The translations under genes were made by a program, and so were the position numbers. Under the pieces are notes generated by a model, which was not told where the DNA came from, searched no databases, and saw nothing but the letters and a program-made list of their open reading frames with translations. A DNA stretch of 64,000 nt. It comes from RYN-133 sp963754285 (GTDB lineage Bacteria; Actinomycetota; Actinomycetes; Mycobacteriales; Jatrophihabitantaceae). The stretch covers positions 62,001 through 126,000 of the forward strand of contig CAVWFN010000020.1 of the NCBI GenBank assembly GCA_963754285.1. The letters are read 5' to 3'. Positions 60,522 through 64,000 of this stretch are shown here, one piece after another (the first letter of the stretch is position 1; the number at the start of each line of letters is the position of its first letter).

Positions 60522-61760
60522 GTGACGGCGACGCGCATCGACGCAGACATCCTGATCCCCGGTCGGGGCGACCCGATCACCGATGCAAGCGTGGTGTTCG
60601 ACGGCCCGACGTTGGACTACGTCGGGCCGTCGGCGTCCGCGCCGCAGATCGCGACGGCGCATCATGTCGCCGCGGTCATGCCCGGCATGTGGGACTGCCA
60701 CGGGCACTTCTTCGGCGTGCGCACCGCTGCAATGTCGGACACGTACACCGACTCGGTGCCGTTGCGCGCGGCACGCGCCGCCAAGGACGCCGAGGTCGCG
60801 TTGCAGGCCGGCTTCACCAGCGTCCGCGAGGCGGGTGGGCTCGGCGTGCACCTGGCTCGCGGCATCGCCGACGGCACGTTGACCGGCCCGTCCATCTACT
60901 CCCCCGGCGCGATCCTCTCGACGACCGGCGGCCACGGCGACCTGCACAACATCCCGCTCGAGTGGGCGCACAGCATCGCCGAGACGCGCCTGTGCGACGG
61001 ACCGGACGAGTGCATCCGCGCGGTGCGCGAACAGCTGCGCCTCGGCGCGAAGGTGATCAAGATCTGCGCGTCCGGTGGCGTGCTGTCAGAGCTGGACGAC
61101 CCGATCCACCAGCAGTTCAACGCAGACGAATTGCGCGCGATCGTCGAGACCGCCGCCATGTCGCAACGCTCGGTCATGGCGCACTGTCACGGCAAGCCCG
61201 GGATCATGGCGGCGATCGAAGCCGGCGTGCGCAGCATCGAGCACGGCACGTACCTCGACGACGAGGCCTGTGCCGCGATGAAGGAGACCGGGACGATCCT
61301 CGTCCCGACGCGCTACATCGTGGCGCGCCTGGCCAAGGCCGGACGCGCATCGGGCATGTCGGCCGAGAACGCCCGCAAGCTCTACGAGATCGCCGACATC
61401 CATCTCGACGCGATCGGCCGAGCGCACGCCGCCGGGGTTCGTATCGCGGCCGGCACGGACATCTTCGAGTCGGGTCGCGACAACGTGATCGGCTGGGGCC
61501 AGAACGGCGGCGAACTGCCCTTGCTCGTCGAGGCCGGCCTGTCGGCATTGGAAGCGATCGAGGCCGCGACCGCGACTGCGCCTGACACGCTCGGCGACCT
61601 CGCGCCGCGGGCCGGTCAGCTGATCGAGGGCTGGGACGCCGACGTCATCACCATCGACACCGACCCCGTCGTCGACATCGCCGCGCTCGCCGACCCCGAC
61701 CGCATCACCGGCGTCTGGCGCCGCGGCGTCCCCGCCAAGCTCCCGTCAGTGGTCAGTTAG
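60522..61760 (+). CDS. Metal-dependent amidohydrolase (prolidase/imidazolonepropionase-like)
   Basis: About 412 residues, from GTG 60522; an earlier ATG would start inside the repeat. Amidohydrolase-superfamily TIM barrel with all metal ligands: His60 and His62 (WDCHGHF), the bridging Lys (VIKICASGG), His in VMAHCHG, His in SIEHGTYL and Asp in AAGTDIF. This subgroup includes Xaa-Pro dipeptidases and other amide hydrolases. Its C-terminal residues and TAG stop are supplied by the second palindrome copy. Confidence 0.9.
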   Translation: MTATRIDADILIPGRGDPITDASVVFDGPTLDYVGPSASAPQIATAHHVAAVMPGMWDCHGHFFGVRTAAMSDTYTDSVPLRAARAAKDAEVALQAGFTSVREAGGLGVHLARGIADGTLTGPSIYSPGAILSTTGGHGDLHNIPLEWAHSIAETRLCDGPDECIRAVREQLRLGAKVIKICASGGVLSELDDPIHQQFNADELRAIVETAAMSQRSVMAHCHGKPGIMAAIEAGVRSIEHGTYLDDEACAAMKETGTILVPTRYIVARLAKAGRASGMSAENARKLYEIADIHLDAIGRAHAAGVRIAAGTDIFESGRDNVIGWGQNGGELPLLVEAGLSALEAIEAATATAPDTLGDLAPRAGQLIEGWDADVITIDTDPVVDIAALADPDRITGVWRRGVPAKLPSVVS

Positions 61761-61811
61761 CGGCCTCAGTGGTCAGTTGTAACTGACCACTGAGGCCGAA
61801 ACTGACCACTG
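61747..61811. repeat. Nested palindrome, copy 2 of 2; candidate bidirectional terminator
   Basis: Inner arms CGGCCTCAGTGGTCAGTT (61761-61778) and its perfect complement (61781-61798), an 18 bp stem with a two-base loop. Outer arms CAGTGGTCAGTT (61747-61758) and its complement (61800-61811). Same architecture and AGTGGTCA core as 60429-60498. Sits between convergent genes; the amidohydrolase stop is inside it. Confidence 0.88.
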
Positions 61812-61827
61812 TGGGTTCGGGCGGCGG

Positions 61828-62643
61828 TCAGACGGTGGCGAGGAAGTCCGAGAGCAATCCGGTGACCGCGGCCGGCTGCTCGACCGTGCTGCTGTGCCCG
61901 CAGTTCGGGACGATCTCGAGCCGGGCACCCGGCACGCGGTCGGCTATGCGGCGCGCCTTCGCGGTCGGCGTCGGCTTGTCGTCGGCGCCGACGATCACCA
62001 GCGTCGGTGCGGTGATCCGCACGAGGTCGTCGTAGACCGGTTTGCGCAACGCGACGCCGCGCACCGCCCGCGCGATGCCCCGGCGATTGCAGCGCGCCAG
62101 GCGCGAACGGAACTCGGCGATCACAGGTGCTCCGCCGGGATCGCTTCGGAACGTCGGGCCGAACATGAGCGGCAGCACCACCGGGACGAGCGGTCCCATG
62201 CCGGTCAGCGGATAGATCGCGCCGAGCACCAGATCCTGGACCGCCGAGAACCACGGCTCGCGGTCCGCGCTCGTATCGAGCAAGGTCAGTGACCGCAGCA
62301 GGTCGGCATGCCTGATCGCGAGCCGTTGACCGATGAAGCCGCCCATCGACAGCCCGACGTAGTGGACCGGTCCCACGTCCAACGACTTGATCAGTGCGAC
62401 CGCGTCGCTCGCGAGCGTGTCCATGTCGTAGCCCGTGCGCGCGGCCGGCGACTCGCCCTGCCCGCGCCAGTCGACGGTCACGCAGCGATACCGCGTGCGC
62501 AGCGCTTCGACCTGGGGGTGGAACATCCAGCCGCTGAACAGCAGCCCGTGGCCGAACACGATCGTCGGCGCATCGGGCCGATCGGGCGGCGCACCGGTGT
62601 CGGTGTAGGCGATCGACGTGTCGTCGACCTGCAGCGTCGGCAC
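61828..62643 (-). CDS. Alpha/beta hydrolase
   Basis: A 271-residue alpha/beta-hydrolase from GTG 62643. Nucleophile Ser99 (GLSMGG), Asp in IVGADDKPT (about 221) and His250 (NCGHSS) form the triad; GHGLLFSGW is the oxyanion loop. Resembles 3-oxoadipate enol-lactonase-like and general carboxylesterase families. The pocket residues do not identify the substrate. It starts 2 bp after the stop of the small gene upstream. Confidence 0.92.
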   Translation of the reverse strand: MPTLQVDDTSIAYTDTGAPPDRPDAPTIVFGHGLLFSGWMFHPQVEALRTRYRCVTVDWRGQGESPAARTGYDMDTLASDAVALIKSLDVGPVHYVGLSMGGFIGQRLAIRHADLLRSLTLLDTSADREPWFSAVQDLVLGAIYPLTGMGPLVPVVLPLMFGPTFRSDPGGAPVIAEFRSRLARCNRRGIARAVRGVALRKPVYDDLVRITAPTLVIVGADDKPTPTAKARRIADRVPGARLEIVPNCGHSSTVEQPAAVTGLLSDFLATV

Positions 62644-62645
62644 GC

Positions 62646-62919
62646 TCAGGACGACCGTCGTCCCAGCCGCACCTGCAGCGGCCCGGCGCTGAGCGAGAAC
62701 GAGCGACCTTCAAGGATCAGCCGCGGGCGCTGCCAGGCGCTCGGGGCCAGATACAACCGGGTCTCGACGACAGCCGACGGCGCCGGTTCGGTCGTCAGCC
62801 GCGGCCGCCTTCGGTGCCTTCGGTGCCTGCGGTGTCTTCGGGGCCGGTGCCGGCTGCGCCTGCTCCTCGGTCAGGTCGTGCAACAGGTCGGCGGTGAGAT
62901 CCTCCGAGCGCGCGCTCAT
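62646..62919 (-). CDS. Small Ala/Pro-rich partner of the ParA-like gene, probably frameshifted
   Basis: ATG 62919 overlaps the ParA-like stop (ATGA). As read, the frame runs MSARSEDLTADLLHDLTEEQ... and ends at 62710 (69 residues). A shift near 62790 gives a much better protein: TRLYLAPSAWQRPRLILEGR and then SLSAGPLQVRLGRRSS, ending at 62646, right before the hydrolase start. Removing one base from GG 62790-62791 gives 90 residues. Likely an accessory to the ATPase; family not recognised. Confidence 0.6.
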
Positions 62920-63683
62920 GACAGGCCCTTCTGTTCGTACTTGCTGGTGACTTCTTTCGACAGGGCGCGGTAGGCCTCGGCGACGGGGCTCTTCGGCGCC
63001 GACAGCACGACCGGCCGCTTGGCCAGGGTCGCGCTCGGCACGCGCCGCGAGAACGGGATACGTGTGTCGAACACGGGCAGGTTGGTCGCCGAGAGTGCGT
63101 CGGACACCTCGCGCGCGGCCGCCCCCTGCTTGTCCCAGTTCGAACATGCGACGCCGAGCAGATGCGCGGTCGTGTTCTCGTACTTGCGATGGTTGGCAAG
63201 AAACGTCGACAGCCGGACGGCGCCGAGCGCGCTGCCCGGATCGGACGTGAACACGGTGAGCACAGCCTCGGCGGCGGCGATCGCGGCCAGGGTCAGGTTG
63301 CCGTTGTCGCCGTGCGTGTCGATCACGATGGTGTCGTAATCGCCGAACACCGGCCGCAGCGTGCGCCGCAGGCTGGTCGCCAGGGCGCCGTTCTGCGCAA
63401 GGGTCACTCCCACCGCCTCGAGGGACGGATGGGCGGGCAGCACGTCGACGCCCGGCACCACCTCGCGGCGGATGACCGCACGGACGTCCGCGTCGGGGTC
63501 GGCGAGCACCGCCGCAAGCGAGTCGTCCGGTCCGGCGACGACGCCGAAGGCGCGGCCGAGACTGTCCTGCGGGTCTGCGTCGACGGCGAGCGTTCGACCG
63601 CTCTCACCGAAGACGGTCGCCAGATTCACCGCGGTCGAGGTCTTGCCGACGCCACCCTTGCTGCTACAGACGGCCAGCCGCAT
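62916..63683 (-). CDS. ParA/MinD-like ATPase
   Basis: A 255-residue deviant-Walker ATPase: SSKGGVGKTST (7-17) with the signature first Lys, DADPQDSLGR, and IVIDTHGDNGNL in place of the usual DTPP. No ParB gene adjoins and chromosomal parA lies elsewhere in actinobacteria, so this is an orphan positioning ATPase. Coupled to a small partner gene by ATGA overlap. Client unknown. Confidence 0.92.
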   Translation of the reverse strand: MRLAVCSSKGGVGKTSTAVNLATVFGESGRTLAVDADPQDSLGRAFGVVAGPDDSLAAVLADPDADVRAVIRREVVPGVDVLPAHPSLEAVGVTLAQNGALATSLRRTLRPVFGDYDTIVIDTHGDNGNLTLAAIAAAEAVLTVFTSDPGSALGAVRLSTFLANHRKYENTTAHLLGVACSNWDKQGAAAREVSDALSATNLPVFDTRIPFSRRVPSATLAKRPVVLSAPKSPVAEAYRALSKEVTSKYEQKGLS

Positions 63684-63751
63684 GCGCTACACCGTCTCAT
63701 GGCCCGTGCGGTGCCGACACCCGGGTGGCGCGGGTGTGTGCCACAGCGCGG

Positions 63752-64000
63752 CTAGGAGGACGCCAGGAACGCAGTGATCAACGCTGCCGTCTCGTCGGGG
63801 AACTCGATCGTCGGGTTGTGTCCGCTCTCGGGCAGTACCTCGACCTGTGCGCCCGCGAGCGCGTAGCGGCGCGCCGACCGTGCGCCGTAGAAGTGGTCGT
63901 GGCCGCCCAGGATCACGAGCGTGGGCTTGCCCGCCGCGCGTACCTGGGCGTCGAGCGGGCGCCGGGCCATCCGGTCGCGGCGGTCGACAAGCACGACGCG
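63752..64000 (-). CDS. Alpha/beta hydrolase, partial (N-terminus beyond window)
   Basis: The last 82 or so residues of an alpha/beta hydrolase, open at the window edge. The acid Asp (LVILGGHDHFYG) and catalytic His (PESGHNPTIEFPDE) are visible. Different from the complete hydrolase at 61828. Function unassigned. Confidence 0.8.
   Translation of the reverse strand, partial: RVVLVDRRDRMARRPLDAQVRAAGKPTLVILGGHDHFYGARSARRYALAGAQVEVLPESGHNPTIEFPDETAALITAFLASS

Overview
The window is a 64 kb piece of a high-G+C actinobacterial chromosome. This rests on strong G+C bias in third codon positions, many GTG and TTG starts, and gene content and order close to mycobacterial blocks: the pncB/clpS/DUF2017/mec/cysO/cysM/rhomboid/murI/metallo-beta-lactamase order of the M. 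tuberculosis Rv1330c-Rv1339 region, a very mycobacterial-like CtaD, and a complete ESX-type (type VII) secretion locus. The organism need not be a Mycobacterium. I see no tRNA, rRNA, CRISPR array, insertion sequence or prophage, and no gene-free gap longer than about 250 bp.

Layout. 0.0-6.1 kb: omega-amidase/aminotransferase pair, a DUF559-type protein bracketed by two copies of one hairpin, TypA, a DEAD-box helicase. 6.3-14.2 kb: a leftward block of VOC protein, AraC regulator, metallo-phosphodiesterase, murI, rhomboid, a small membrane protein, a membrane-anchored molybdopterin oxidoreductase, cysM, cysO, mec, DUF2017 and clpS. 14.2-17.7 kb, rightward: pncB, pncA and two Q/P/Y-rich membrane proteins. 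17.7-20.7 kb, leftward: ctaD and a SerB-family protein with a damaged active site.

20.9-30.1 kb, rightward: secreted fibronectin-III protein, MoxR ATPase, DUF58, transglutaminase-like membrane protein lacking catalytic Cys and His, and a lipoprotein. 30.2-50 kb: the ESX locus. The leftward substrate arm holds two WXG100 proteins, an EspC-like protein, a large Gly/Pro-rich protein, a YbaB-like protein, EspG, a PPE-like protein, a helical protein and a variant mycosin. The machine genes are eccC (leftward), eccD-mycP (rightward), eccB (leftward) and eccE plus an unknown gene (rightward). 50.1-54.1 kb, leftward: two cell-wall hydrolases with N-terminal WXG-like helices (NlpC/P60 and lytic transglycosylase) and a Ser/Thr kinase with a C-terminal PH-like domain.

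54.2-64 kb: DoxX-like protein, MarR-MFS pair with a clear operator, fused 2-oxoacid dehydrogenase E1, an ECF sigma factor overlapping a serpin, an amidohydrolase bracketed by nested palindromes, an alpha/beta hydrolase, a ParA-like ATPase with a small partner, and a partial second hydrolase.

Main points for follow-up: the ECF sigma-serpin pair; the ESX locus with one canonical and one oxyanion-less mycosin and WXG-tagged wall hydrolases; the degraded SerB; hairpin elements that bracket single genes and supply their stop codons; and four single-base indels in three otherwise intact genes, which may be sequence errors.
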